Shown piece by piece: positions 26,259 to 36,621 of a stretch of 64,000 bases of DNA. The DNA lies in contig PSMW01000008.1 of the NCBI GenBank assembly GCA_040290295.1, positions 62,001 through 126,000 of the forward strand. Reading direction: 5' to 3'. This DNA is from CAADGV01 sp040290295 (GTDB lineage: Bacteria; Bacteroidota; Ignavibacteria; UBA10030; UBA6906). Under the pieces are notes generated by a model. That model was not told where the DNA came from. It saw only the letters and a list, made by a program, of their open reading frames with translations, and did not search any database. The translations under genes were made by a program, and so were the position numbers. Positions within the stretch are counted from its first letter, which is position 1, and every line of letters begins with the position of its first letter.

Positions 26259-26287
26259 TACCTTGAACCATTCGAATACGTATATTG
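26259..26287 (+). promoter_or_regulatory. Possible promoter of the split carB operon
   Basis: TTACCT, 17 bases and TATATT lie about 30 bases before the TTG start of the first carB gene. The -10 is good but the -35 is weak. Confidence 0.35.
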
Positions 26288-26317
26288 GAACCCGAATAAC
26301 CGAGGGGGTTAGTTCTC

Positions 26318-27796
<1,479 letters not shown>

Positions 27797-27803
27797 GGGA
27801 GCC

Positions 27804-28286
27804 ATGCAGCATTTGATGACTCTGCTCATCCTTCTGTTGTTCGCTGGCGTACGTGCACGCGCCCAAACCGTTCCGCCCGATAAAGAAGCGTTGGAATCGG
27901 CAGCGGGATCCGGCATGGCACTGTACGCTGATGTTAACGGCTATCCGGGACCAAAGCACGTGCTCGAGCTTCGAGATTCGCTCAAACTCACGTCAGCCCA
28001 AGAACGTCGCATCGAAGAAATCATCGAACGCATGAGAAATCGTGCCGCCGCATTGGGGAAGCGTATCATCGAGCAGGAACAGGAGCTCGAAGCGCTCTTT
28101 AGCCGACACCAAGCTACCGAAACGGAAATCAATCGGCGTACGCGCGCGATTGGTGAGCTTCGGGGTGACCTCCGCGCGGTACATCTCCGGGCGCACCTGG
28201 AAGCGCGCGGCGTGCTGACGCAAGACCAGATCGATCGGTACAGTTCCATTCGTCATGGAAGAATGCACAAACACGGGGAGCATTGA
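27804..28286 (+). CDS. Spy/CpxP-like periplasmic protein between the carB halves
   Basis: The 160-residue protein has a signal peptide (MQHLMTLLILLLFAGVRARA-Q) and a helical body with two LTxxQ-type motifs (LKLTSAQERRIEEII and GVLTQDQIDRYSSI), the hallmark of the Spy/CpxP/heavy-metal-resistance family. Its C terminus is His-rich (RHGRMHKHGEH), which could bind metal. Family members are periplasmic chaperones or metal sensors. The ATG follows the carB N-half stop by seven bases (AGGGGAG ribosome site), and its TGA overlaps the TTG start of the C-half by four bases, so all three are probably translated from one message. A periplasmic protein inside a pyrimidine/arginine gene is unexpected. Confidence 0.75.
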   Translation: MQHLMTLLILLLFAGVRARAQTVPPDKEALESAAGSGMALYADVNGYPGPKHVLELRDSLKLTSAQERRIEEIIERMRNRAAALGKRIIEQEQELEALFSRHQATETEINRRTRAIGELRGDLRAVHLRAHLEARGVLTQDQIDRYSSIRHGRMHKHGEH

Positions 28287-30148
28287 AAACGATAACGCGT
28301 GACATACTCTTGAAAGCGAAGCAGTACGGGTTTTCCGACCGGCAGCTTGCAACCATCTGGAAGACGAGCGAGGAGGCCATCAGAAATCTCCGTAAGCGTT
28401 TTGGTATCGAGCCCGTCTTCAAAACGGTCGACACATGCGCTGCGGAATTCGCCGCACAGACGCCGTATCACTACTCCACCTATGAGCAGGAGAACGAATC
28501 GCTTCGCTCGAACAAGAAAAAGCTGATCATCCTTGGCGGCGGGCCGAACCGTATCGGTCAGGGCATCGAATTCGACTATTGCTGCGTGCACGCGGTGATG
28601 GGATTGCGTGAAGAGGGGTACGAAACCATCATGATCAACTGTAATCCAGAGACCGTTTCGACTGATTACGATACGACGGACAAGCTTTACTTCGAACCCT
28701 TGACGCTGGAAGATGTGTTGAACATCTGCGAGCATGAGAAGCCGGATGGAATAGCGGTGAGCTTTGGCGGGCAAACGCCGCTGAAAATCGCCAAAGCGCT
28801 GGAGCGCCACGGCTTCCGCATTATCGGCACCTCGACCGAAGGAATCGATCTCGCGGAGGATCGACAGCGATTTGGAAAGCTCTTGGAGGAGTTGCAGATT
28901 CCTTGTCCCCCGTGGGGAACCGCATCGAACATCGAGCAAGCGCTTGAAGTGACGCGACGGATCGGCTATCCGGTTCTTGTGCGTCCCTCGTACGTCCTTG
29001 GTGGCCGAGCAATGGAAATCTGTTACGGCGACGAGGCGCTGAAAGAATACATGGGGAAAGCCGTGAATGTTTCTCCCGAACATCCGGTGTTGATCGATCG
29101 TTTTCTGGAGGATGCGTTCGAATTCGACGTCGATGCCATCAGCGACGGCGAGGATGTGTATATCGGCGGCGTGATGCAACATATCGAAGAAGCGGGCATC
29201 CACTCCGGCGACAGCTCGTGCGTGCTGCCGCCGTATCAGGTGACAGCACAGCAATTACACACGTTGATGACGTACACGCGTCGGTTGGCGCTCGCCCTGA
29301 ACGTCGCCGGCTTGGTCAATGTCCAATATGCAATGCAGGATGGCGTTGTGTACGTTCTCGAGGTGAACCCGCGCGCATCGCGTACCGTTCCCTTTGTCAG
29401 CAAGGCGACGGGTGTGCCGCTGGCAAAGATTGCTGCAAAACTCATGGTGGGCAGAAAGCTGAAAGAGCTTGACGTCAAGGGATTTAGTTGGGCGAAACAC
29501 GTGTCGGTGAAGGAATCGGTTTTTCCCTTCAACAAGTTTCCGCAAGCGCGGCACTTTCTCGGTCCTGAGATGCGTTCCACAGGCGAAGTGATGGGCATTG
29601 CCGATAGCTTCGGCGTATCGTTCGCCAAAGCATCGATCGCGGGCGGCATGGCTTTGCCGCAATCGGGAACGCTTTTCGTCAGCCTCAACGACAACGACAA
29701 GCGAGAGAGGGCGGTGAACATCGTGCGGAGCTTCGTGCGTCTTGGGTTCAACATATTGGCGACCGAGGGGACGTCGAGATTCCTCAGCGAGCACGGTATC
29801 CCGAATCGCCCGGTGCTCAAAGCGGGCAATTGGACACTGAACATTATCGACATCATCAAAAACGGATGGGTTCAACTGATCATTCTTACGCCTTTGGGAC
29901 AATCGTCGCGAGCAGATGAACATGCCATCGGGCAGACGGCGATGGAGTACAAAGTTCCGTTTATCACCACATTGGCTGCAGCCGCGTCGGCGAGCAAGAG
30001 CATCGATGAGATGAGAAAGAACCAACTGAGTGTGCTCAGTATTCAGGAACATCACGAGCTGGCAGCGCAGGGAGGCGAGGCGAGGCCCGTGGAAACGCTC
30101 GAAGAATGTGAACGGATGGTCGAGTATATCCGCTCCTTCCAGATGTAA
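28283..30148 (+). CDS. carB: Carbamoyl-phosphate synthase large subunit, C-terminal half
   Basis: This 621-residue protein supplies the second (carbamoyl-phosphate-forming) ATP-grasp half and the allosteric MGS-like domain. It begins in the oligomerisation domain (DILLKAKQYGFSDRQLATIW), then shows ILGGGPNRIGQGIEFDYCCV, MINCNPETVSTDYDTTDKLY, VSFGGQTPLKIA, RPSYVLGGRAMEI, EVNPRASRTVPFVSKATGVP and, from about residue 480, the regulatory domain (FVRLGFNILATEGTSRFLSE). The TTG start overlaps the Spy-like gene's stop, implying coupling. Together with the gene at 26318 it would rebuild complete CarB. The split point lies in the oligomerisation domain, where splits are known in other lineages. Confidence 0.95.
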   Translation: MKTITRDILLKAKQYGFSDRQLATIWKTSEEAIRNLRKRFGIEPVFKTVDTCAAEFAAQTPYHYSTYEQENESLRSNKKKLIILGGGPNRIGQGIEFDYCCVHAVMGLREEGYETIMINCNPETVSTDYDTTDKLYFEPLTLEDVLNICEHEKPDGIAVSFGGQTPLKIAKALERHGFRIIGTSTEGIDLAEDRQRFGKLLEELQIPCPPWGTASNIEQALEVTRRIGYPVLVRPSYVLGGRAMEICYGDEALKEYMGKAVNVSPEHPVLIDRFLEDAFEFDVDAISDGEDVYIGGVMQHIEEAGIHSGDSSCVLPPYQVTAQQLHTLMTYTRRLALALNVAGLVNVQYAMQDGVVYVLEVNPRASRTVPFVSKATGVPLAKIAAKLMVGRKLKELDVKGFSWAKHVSVKESVFPFNKFPQARHFLGPEMRSTGEVMGIADSFGVSFAKASIAGGMALPQSGTLFVSLNDNDKRERAVNIVRSFVRLGFNILATEGTSRFLSEHGIPNRPVLKAGNWTLNIIDIIKNGWVQLIILTPLGQSSRADEHAIGQTAMEYKVPFITTLAAAASASKSIDEMRKNQLSVLSIQEHHELAAQGGEARPVETLEECERMVEYIRSFQM

Positions 30149-30215
30149 CTCAAGACTGCATCATGGCGGCAATCGTGTGGCTTGTAACACAGACGACGGA
30201 ACAAAAATAATTATC

Positions 30216-30244
30216 TTGGAACGCACTTCGCTTTTGCTTATCAT
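30216..30244 (+). promoter_or_regulatory. Promoter of the carbamoyltransferase module
   Basis: TTGGAA, 17 bases and TATCAT precede the carbamoyltransferase ATG with a predicted leader of about 35 bases. This makes the module transcriptionally separable from carB although it lies directly downstream. Confidence 0.5.
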
Positions 30245-30285
30245 TCGGCAACGACAAAGAGCATTTTCACAAAAACGGAAGGCTT

Positions 30286-32103
30286 ATGTACATTCTCGGG
30301 ATCTCATGCTATTACCATGATGCAGCAGCGGCACTCATCAAGGATGGAGAGATTATCGCTGCTGCGCAAGAAGAGCGGTTCACGCGCAAAAAGCATGACT
30401 TCAACTTTCCCTCGAACGCCATCGCCTACTGCTTGAAGGAAGGGGGTATCACAGCGAAGGACCTGAGTTACGTCGCGTTCTATGACAAGCCGTTGCTGAA
30501 ATTCGAACGCTTGCTCGAAACGTACATCGCCTACGCGCCGCGTGGCATCAAGTCGTTCATCATGGCAATGCCGCTCTGGCTCAAAGAGAAACTCTGGATT
30601 CCTTCGATGATTGAGCGTGATCTCGGCTATGAAGGGGAGATTCTCTTCCCCGAACATCACGAGTCCCACGCAGCATCGGCATTCTATCCTTCTCCCTTTC
30701 AGGAAGCTGCTTTCCTGACGCTCGACGGTGTCGGTGAGTGGACGACGACCAGCTATGGCGTGGGGAAAGATAACATGATTCAGATTCATGGCGAGTTGGA
30801 CTTTCCGCACTCTCTCGGCTTGTTGTATTCCGCCTTCACCTACTTTACCGGATTCAAAGTCAACTCCGCCGAATACAAAGTGATGGGCTTGGCACCCTAT
30901 GGCGAACCGAAATACGTCAAACAAATCTATGATCATCTGCTTGACCTGAAGGAAGATGGATCCTTCAAGATGAACATGGAGTACTTCGACTATTGTGCGG
31001 GCTTGAAGATGACCAACGAGAAGTTTGCTGAACTTTTCGGCGGTCCGCCACGCCAGCCGGAGACGAAGTTGACGCAACGGGAAATGGATCTCGCGCGTTC
31101 GGTGCAGGAAGTGACCGAGGAGATCATGTTGCGTCAAGCGCGCCATGTCCATAAAGAAACAGGACAGAAGCATTTGGTGCTCGCCGGCGGTGTTGCATTG
31201 AACTGCGTTGGAAACGGACGCTTGCTGCGCGAAGGCCCGTTTGAAAAGCTCTGGATACAACCCGCGGCCGGCGATGCGGGAGGTGCCTTAGGTGCAGCGC
31301 TCTATGTGTGGTATGCCTATCTCGGCAACGAGCGCAAAGCGAATCCAAACAAGGATATGCAACGCGGGTCGTACCTCGGACCGTCCTATTCGGATGAAGA
31401 AATCAAGCATTTCCTGAAGATGAATGAGATTGTCTATCAGAAAGTCTCACCGGACGAACTTCCCGACCTTGTTGCCGATCTGATCGCACAGGAGAACGTC
31501 ATTGGGTGGTTCCAGGGCCGCATGGAGTTCGGACCACGCGCATTGGGAAGCCGTAGCATTATCGGCGACGCTCGCTCGCCGAAAATGCAATCCATCATGA
31601 ACTTGAAGATCAAATTCCGCGAGTCGTTCCGCCCATTTGCTCCGTCGGTCCTGCGCGAGAAAGTGTCGGATTACTTCGACATGGAGTGTGAAAGTCCGTA
31701 CATGCTTCTCGTTGCGCCGGTGCTCGAAGAGCGGCGCGTGAGGATGACCGAAGAACAGGAAAAACTCTTCGGCATCGATAAGCTCAACGTCCCTCGTTCC
31801 GATATTCCGGCAGTGACGCACGTTGATTACTCTGCCCGCATCCAAACGGTGGATCGGGAGGATCATCCCTTATACTATGACTTGATCAACGCCTTCTACA
31901 AGAAGACGGGCTGTGCCGTCATCATCAACACATCATTCAATGTGCGTGGCGAGCCGATTGTGTGTAGGCCGCAAGAGGCATACAAGTGCCTCATGCGCAC
32001 CCACATGGATTATTTGGTGATGGGCAACTTCATAATCGCTAAGACCGAACAAAAACCATTGGAACAAGACACAGATTGGATGAAGGAGTTCGAACTTGAT
32101 TGA
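30286..32103 (+). CDS. NodU/CmcH-family carbamoyltransferase
   Basis: The 605-residue enzyme has the two-domain NodU/TobZ layout. The N-terminal Kae1/HypF-like part carries ILGISCYYHDAAAALIKDGE, AAQEERFTRKKHD, FPEHHESHAASAF (iron-binding His pair), LTLDGVGEW and LVLAGGVALNCVGNG. The C-terminal YrdC-like part carries GRMEFGPRALGSRSIIGDAR, KFRESFRPFAPSVL and NTSFNVRGEPIVC. Such enzymes transfer carbamoyl from carbamoyl phosphate to hydroxyls of sugars or natural products. The gene follows carB (maker of carbamoyl phosphate) by 137 bases and overlaps the SxtJ-like gene by eight. The acceptor is unknown; a surface glycan is plausible given the exopolysaccharide locus nearby. Confidence 0.9.
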   Translation: MYILGISCYYHDAAAALIKDGEIIAAAQEERFTRKKHDFNFPSNAIAYCLKEGGITAKDLSYVAFYDKPLLKFERLLETYIAYAPRGIKSFIMAMPLWLKEKLWIPSMIERDLGYEGEILFPEHHESHAASAFYPSPFQEAAFLTLDGVGEWTTTSYGVGKDNMIQIHGELDFPHSLGLLYSAFTYFTGFKVNSAEYKVMGLAPYGEPKYVKQIYDHLLDLKEDGSFKMNMEYFDYCAGLKMTNEKFAELFGGPPRQPETKLTQREMDLARSVQEVTEEIMLRQARHVHKETGQKHLVLAGGVALNCVGNGRLLREGPFEKLWIQPAAGDAGGALGAALYVWYAYLGNERKANPNKDMQRGSYLGPSYSDEEIKHFLKMNEIVYQKVSPDELPDLVADLIAQENVIGWFQGRMEFGPRALGSRSIIGDARSPKMQSIMNLKIKFRESFRPFAPSVLREKVSDYFDMECESPYMLLVAPVLEERRVRMTEEQEKLFGIDKLNVPRSDIPAVTHVDYSARIQTVDREDHPLYYDLINAFYKKTGCAVIINTSFNVRGEPIVCRPQEAYKCLMRTHMDYLVMGNFIIAKTEQKPLEQDTDWMKEFELD

Positions 32104-32539
32104 GAAAATCGATTCATCGAGAGCAGCAGTTCAGAAGACCGGGAAAGCCTTTCTCATCGGCTTCGGCATTATAGCGGTTGTCTTATTCTGGTCGAACAGC
32201 GGATGGTTTCATTTCGACATTGCTCGGGGCGCCCAGAGTCAAGGCTGGCGATGGTTCCTCGGAGCCGGCGTGGTGCTGTTCGTCTCGAGCCGCATCGCCT
32301 ATCCCGTCATGAAACCGATCCACATCGGGTGGATGACGCTCGCCTTCGCCTTGGGTTGGTTCAATACGCGCCTGTTGCTGGGGATTTTTTTCTACCTCAT
32401 CCTTACACCCTTGGGGTTAGTGATGCGCTTGTTCGGTGTTGATTTACTCGATCAAAAGATCGACAAGCAGGCAAAAACCTATTGGAAGAAGCGCGACCTG
32501 TCGAAGTTCGATCCCAAGCATGCGACCAGAACGTTCTAA
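32096..32539 (+). CDS. SxtJ-like membrane protein
   Basis: The 147-residue protein has about three membrane helices (FLIGFGIIAVVLFW, WFLGAGVVLFVSSRIAYPV, a long LALGWFNTRLLLGIFFYLIL) and the conserved-looking LTPLGLVMRLFGVDLLDQKI. It ends with KKRDLSKFDPKHATRTF, resembling the SxtJ family that accompanies NodU-type carbamoyltransferases. The start is TTG at 32096 with AAGGAG upstream, overlapping the carbamoyltransferase stop by eight bases. Function is unknown in the family; a role in presenting or translocating a membrane-bound acceptor is inference. An alternative ATT start is not needed. Confidence 0.8.
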   Translation: MIEKIDSSRAAVQKTGKAFLIGFGIIAVVLFWSNSGWFHFDIARGAQSQGWRWFLGAGVVLFVSSRIAYPVMKPIHIGWMTLAFALGWFNTRLLLGIFFYLILTPLGLVMRLFGVDLLDQKIDKQAKTYWKKRDLSKFDPKHATRTF

Positions 32540-32580
32540 GCAGTACTTATTCTTTCATTTCGTAGGAGGAGGAAACAACA

Positions 32581-32745
32581 ATGGCTCGGAGCAAGTTTGC
32601 CATCCTGGGGGAACTGTGGGATTTCATGCGGGTGAGGAAGAAGTGGTGGTTGGGTCCGATCGTGTTCATGCTGCTCGCGCTCGCCCTTCTGCTCGTGTTC
32701 ACACAAGGCTCGGCCCTCGCGCCCTTCATCTATACGTTATTCTAA
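32581..32745 (+). CDS. DUF5989-family 54-residue membrane protein
   Basis: The 54-residue protein starts MARSKFAILGELWDFMRVRK, continues KWWLGPIVFM and has one membrane helix (LLALALLLVFTQGSALAPFI), ending in YTLF. This matches the tiny proteins annotated DUF5989 that sit beside NodU and SxtJ genes. A very strong ribosome site (TAGGAGGAGG) lies 8-10 bases upstream. It follows the SxtJ-like gene by 41 bases, and a hairpin terminator begins 53 bases after its stop. Its role is unknown; the conserved company suggests a small subunit of a membrane carbamoylation complex, which is inference. Confidence 0.8.
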   Translation: MARSKFAILGELWDFMRVRKKWWLGPIVFMLLALALLLVFTQGSALAPFIYTLF

Positions 32746-32797
32746 CCTTTCCCGCGCTGCTGTCGCAATAGCGAGGAGAGAGTCTTTCGGCACGTAC

Positions 32798-32835
32798 CGG
32801 AGTCTTCACCGAAGCGGTGGGGACTCCGTTCTATT
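32798..32835. terminator. Terminator between DUF5989 and the SGNH gene
   Basis: A 14-bp stem with two G-U pairs (CGGAGTCTTCACCG / CGGTGGGGACTCCG) is followed by TTCTATTTTCT on the plus strand. It overlaps the last codons of the convergent SGNH gene. Confidence 0.65.
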
Positions 32836-34002
32836 TTCTCCGGACGTCATTTCTGGAACATCACGAAGCTGTTGCCCGTTTCCCTGCCAGCTCGCATTTC
32901 TAAACTTCTCGCAGATCACCCTACTCACGATGCGATGACCCTCGGCGGTCAGATGCCCATCGACTGAATAGAACAGCGGGGGACCTATAATGTTCTGTCG
33001 TAGTGCGGGAAGCGGATCGACGTACTCGATCCCGCGTTCGTCGAGGAATTGTGCTAACAGGCGTTGAGGTTTATCCAGGTCATATTCAGAAGGGTCGAGC
33101 TTCAACGCTGCGATGTATTCGTTCCACGTGTGCTGGTACACTTGGTAACTAACGGGAAGGATCACAACGATCAGCTTTTCGCGATGTTCGGCTGTGTTCC
33201 GAGCAGTTGCCTCGATGATTGCTTGCGTGTATCGCCACGCCGCCTCCATTCGTTCGGAGTACGTTTTCTTGCAAAAATCTGGAGGGAGATTGAAGGGCCG
33301 TAGCCCAAATCGCGAGAGAAGTTGGGATCCTCGATCGCGTAGGAAGACGTAGAGATGGGAATGTGTGCTCAGGTAGTACCGCAGCGGTTGGCTGATCAAA
33401 CGGATCATGCTGTGTTCGCGTTCGGCTGCCCGTGTGGAGACCAAATTTCCGTCCACAACACGCAACGTTGGTGTGCCCGCACTATCGTACAGATCGCCGG
33501 ATTCGATAAAATCATTTCCTACAAAAAATCCGAGGATGACGACATCCGGCTCGAGGCTCGCACGATAGCGTTCGAGGAACCGGAGTTCTTGGAGAGGACT
33601 GTACGCTGGAATCCCGCAGTTGATGACCTCAACCGACGGGACCGTAGGCTTTAGACACGACTCGAGTTGCTTTAAGAAGGTTTCTTCCAACTTCACGCCG
33701 TTGCCGAAAGTGAACGAATCCCCCAAACCAATGACGCGAAACGTCGATTCGTGTTTTGGGGTGATTTCCTTATCGCGGATACCAAAGCTGCTGATCGCAA
33801 CGGGCACAGAAAACTCGAAACTCGAGTGAATTGTTCGGTAGCCCTTCTTCATCGAAAAGACGAGTACACTATCGGGTTCGAAACAATCAAGGTTGTTGTC
33901 GAGACGCTGTGGGCTGAGCAGACGGATAAACCACTCGCCGCCGGCAAGTGCAAGCATCATCCCGCCGCAAAAGGCGAAAGCTGATTTGAGAAAGGCTCGC
34001 AT
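32806..34002 (-). CDS. SGNH/GDSL-type hydrolase
   Basis: The 398-residue protein has an N-terminal hydrophobic anchor (MRAFLKSAFAFCGGMMLALAGG). The SGNH blocks follow: VIGLGDSFTFGNGV (catalytic Ser), NCGIPAYSPLQEL (Gly block), LGFFVGNDFIESGDLYDS (Asn block) and VDGHLTAEGHRIVS (Asp-His). It is probably an envelope-located esterase or acyltransferase. Genes of this type repeatedly accompany NodU-SxtJ-DUF5989 sets, but here it is on the opposite strand and converges on them. The C terminus (MTSGENRTESPPLR) overlaps the shared terminator hairpin. Substrate is unknown; deacylation or acylation of a carbamoylated surface molecule is a hypothesis. Confidence 0.8.
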   Translation of the reverse strand: MRAFLKSAFAFCGGMMLALAGGEWFIRLLSPQRLDNNLDCFEPDSVLVFSMKKGYRTIHSSFEFSVPVAISSFGIRDKEITPKHESTFRVIGLGDSFTFGNGVKLEETFLKQLESCLKPTVPSVEVINCGIPAYSPLQELRFLERYRASLEPDVVILGFFVGNDFIESGDLYDSAGTPTLRVVDGNLVSTRAAEREHSMIRLISQPLRYYLSTHSHLYVFLRDRGSQLLSRFGLRPFNLPPDFCKKTYSERMEAAWRYTQAIIEATARNTAEHREKLIVVILPVSYQVYQHTWNEYIAALKLDPSEYDLDKPQRLLAQFLDERGIEYVDPLPALRQNIIGPPLFYSVDGHLTAEGHRIVSRVICEKFRNASWQGNGQQLRDVPEMTSGENRTESPPLR

Positions 34003-34328
34003 TCTTCGTGTACTCCGTTGTGAGCAGTCAAAATCAAATCAAAGAACAGCTTAGAAATCGGGCTAGGCATTTGGCAGGATCGAGATTCGAACACAGGAGT
34101 GTCTGCTTCGTTCGGACTGCGATCAGAGGATCACGAGAAAACTCGTGAGGCAATATACCAAAGCGGAAGTGTAGTGTCAACACCCTTGCCGCTGCTTTGT
34201 GGCTGCATATTCCAGGCTGCTCGGTGACGTGACAAGCACAGCAGCATGCGGGCAAGGGATGGAAGAAAACGACAGGGCAGTCGGCAAGCTCGACTGCCCT
34301 GTGATGCAATAGCTCAGCGCACCATGTG
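34003..34328. other. Intergenic region with terminator, no gene
   Basis: No gene is supported in these 326 bases. It contains the GH9 terminator hairpin (34272-34302), a small hairpin around 34133-34150 (CACGAG/CTCGTG), and a tRNA T-arm-like GATTCGAAC at about 34084 that could not be built into a cloverleaf. Confidence 0.5.
34272..34302 (-). terminator. Terminator of the GH9 gene
   Basis: A perfect 12-bp stem (ACAGGGCAGTCG / CGACTGCCCTGT) with a seven-base loop lies 27 bases beyond the GH9 stop. On the minus strand it is followed by CGTTTTCTTCC. Confidence 0.75.
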
Positions 34329-36425
34329 CTACCGAGTCAGAATCATCTTCCTCGTTTCGACGAAATCTCCCGCGAGCATCTGATAAAAGTAGATGCCCGA
34401 TGAAATGGCGTTGCCGGCATTATCGCGGCTGTCCCACGTAAGCTCCGTGTAACCGCGATCCACCTGACCGTTGAAGAGCGTTCGCACTTCTTGTCCCAAC
34501 ACATTGTAGATCGTGAGACGGACATTCGTGAAGGACGGAACGGCGAACCGTATGGTGGTTGTCGGATTGAAGGGATTCGGATAATTCTGTTCGAGCCAGA
34601 AATCCTTCGGGAGAGTCTCTTCCTCGCTGGTGGTCGCCGTCGAGCCTCGAGCGATTCGGCGGGCCGCGTACAGGTTGTAGAGCAGCGCTGCGTTCCAGTT
34701 GATTGCAACTTCATTGGTTGACCAACTGTCGTTGTCGGTGAAACGTCCCTCGACCGGCTCGCTTCCATTGCGTGGATTTGCGGGATCACCCCAATAGCCC
34801 CAAATGGGGAAGGGCTGATTGTTCGGGTAGGAGACGTCGTTGCCATCGGGTGTTTGATTCGGACCTCCTGCGAGTGCACCCGGGAAATGCCATGGATTGG
34901 CGTTGAGAGCCTTCATCCAGTGATGGAAGCCTCTGAGGCGCGGCTTGGAGACACCATTGACACCGCTGAGATAACATTGGTTGAGATAGTTCCTCCCGAA
35001 AATCCACTCGAGGTTGAAGAGGGCTTGATCGCGATCGGCGGTGCGTGTCGTATCGAGAAAGTATGTGCGCCACGAAAACTGTCCGCTTCGATGCATGCCG
35101 TTGCTGGTACTGCCCCAATAGTAGTGCGTTGCAAATTGGAATGGGTGGGTATTCCCGTCGTTGCGGACGCCGTCGGCCATCTGGAAAATTCGTTGGCGTA
35201 TTTCCTCCTTTCGTGCCTGACTCGCACCTGTGGGGACGCGAAGATATAAGCTTGCCGCGAAGCCCTCGCTCTTACTGAAGGAGCTAATCCATCCGATGGG
35301 TTCATAGAACTGTTGAAACGCTGCCTCGTACTGTGTCTCGCCGGTGGCGTATAACAAGCCGGCAGCCGCCCACATTCTGTTCGTCTTCAAGAGGTGAGCG
35401 TCGCCACCTTGCGCATAGCTGTTGAAATTGATGCCGCTGCATCCGCCACAACCGTCGTTTGTTGAGTTCGGGTTCGCCATCATCCAAGTCCAGCCTGCAC
35501 GCGCGGCAGCAAGACAGCGATTGGCAAATGCTTGATCGTATTGTCGGAACACCCCGGCAGCATAGCCAAGCACTGCAATGGCCTTTGAAGTTGTTTGAAC
35601 GCACGGTGGCACGGTCTTCATGTAAGATGTAACGCTTTGAGGGAAGGTCACTCCATACGGATAGGAATTGGATCCGTTCTGTGCTGTGGCGTTCCCCCAG
35701 AAGCCACCGTTGGGATCTTGCATAGAAAGCAACCATTCCAAACCCCATCGTGCCTCGTCCAGCAGATCGGGAATGCCGTTGCCGCTTTCAGGGATGTTGA
35801 AGTTGTCGTCCATCGGTCGAAAGTCGGACCATGCTTCCAACATCCAGAATATGGACTGCGTCATCGTTGCGTTGTACACGGTCAGGTCGCCCGCATCGTG
35901 CCATCCTTTGACGACACCAGAGGGTGCCAAGTGCGCGTCGGTTGGGCGGTACCATGGTCCTTCGGCGTACTGTTGTTGGATAGCCGTAAACGAGCGTTGG
36001 TAGTAGAAGAAGCGGAACGTTGCCCGTAGCGCTTGATCGAAAATATCGGATCGGATATCGAAGGGGTACGATTCGCGATTTCCAATCACGATCTTGTATC
36101 TGCCCGGCGTGGTAAGCGAAGAGAAGTCACCAATCCACACCGTTGCTCCGTTGAGCACGCCCTGCTGGTCATTCACCGTTCGAATAGGTCCGCCGCCGGT
36201 GTACACCGTTGCGTTGTCGCTGACACGCTTGATGGTGAAGGAAGTGAATTGGGTGGGCGAAGTGAATTGCTTCTTCGCGTTCGGGAGATAGCCAAGCTGC
36301 GTTGCCGCTATCTTCTCGAAGGCAGATATTCCGTTGGGCTCGTTCGTGCCTCTGTCAGACGCGTGCGCGTGTGAACCGATGAGCACGACGAACAGTACCC
36401 AAATACCAAACAGTAGTCGCTGCAT
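34329..36425 (-). CDS. Secreted GH9 endoglucanase-like enzyme with T9SS sorting domain
   Basis: The 698-residue protein has a signal peptide (MQRLLFGIWVLFVVLIGSHAHA), a CelD N-terminal Ig-like domain (about 38-125) and a GH9 catalytic domain (about 130-600). The catalytic-base motif GWHDAGD is at 175-180, NIPESGNGIPDLLDE follows, and the C-terminal DNDSWSTNEVAINWNA holds the acid Glu. Residues about 615-698 form a type IX secretion sorting domain (NYPNPFNPTTTIRF ... FVETRKMILTR). GH9 enzymes cleave beta-1,4-glucans. A promoter at 36475-36502 and a GGAGGTG ribosome site precede it. It sits at one edge of the exopolysaccharide locus and mirrors a second GH9 gene at the other edge that lacks the sorting domain. 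Confidence 0.9.
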   Translation of the reverse strand: MQRLLFGIWVLFVVLIGSHAHASDRGTNEPNGISAFEKIAATQLGYLPNAKKQFTSPTQFTSFTIKRVSDNATVYTGGGPIRTVNDQQGVLNGATVWIGDFSSLTTPGRYKIVIGNRESYPFDIRSDIFDQALRATFRFFYYQRSFTAIQQQYAEGPWYRPTDAHLAPSGVVKGWHDAGDLTVYNATMTQSIFWMLEAWSDFRPMDDNFNIPESGNGIPDLLDEARWGLEWLLSMQDPNGGFWGNATAQNGSNSYPYGVTFPQSVTSYMKTVPPCVQTTSKAIAVLGYAAGVFRQYDQAFANRCLAAARAGWTWMMANPNSTNDGCGGCSGINFNSYAQGGDAHLLKTNRMWAAAGLLYATGETQYEAAFQQFYEPIGWISSFSKSEGFAASLYLRVPTGASQARKEEIRQRIFQMADGVRNDGNTHPFQFATHYYWGSTSNGMHRSGQFSWRTYFLDTTRTADRDQALFNLEWIFGRNYLNQCYLSGVNGVSKPRLRGFHHWMKALNANPWHFPGALAGGPNQTPDGNDVSYPNNQPFPIWGYWGDPANPRNGSEPVEGRFTDNDSWSTNEVAINWNAALLYNLYAARRIARGSTATTSEEETLPKDFWLEQNYPNPFNPTTTIRFAVPSFTNVRLTIYNVLGQEVRTLFNGQVDRGYTELTWDSRDNAGNAISSGIYFYQMLAGDFVETRKMILTR

Positions 36426-36474
36426 ACAGCACCTCCACTCGAAAATGGTTCTTTGGGCACAATTGGCATTTGTA

Positions 36475-36502
36475 AATATAACAAATGCGCAGTGGGAGAC
36501 AA
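36475..36502 (-). promoter_or_regulatory. Promoter of the GH9/T9SS gene
   Basis: On the minus strand TTGTCT, a 16-base spacer and TATATT lie about 50 bases before the GH9 ATG. It separates the GH9 gene from the upstream PorV-like and export genes. Confidence 0.5.
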
Positions 36503-36621
36503 GCAGCAGAGATTAAGATACGATTAAAAATACAGCTTGCAAGAATGAGGGGTACGAAGCATTGCGTAATGGAAGAGGAATAAATCGAGCATAGACAAGA
36601 GGATGAATGGCGAGAACCTTC

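Noticed and set aside
34061..34130. A tRNA T-arm-like sequence (GATTCGAAC on the plus strand)
   Set aside because: I could not pair the T stem or find a matching acceptor, D arm or anticodon arm on either strand, so no tRNA is called.
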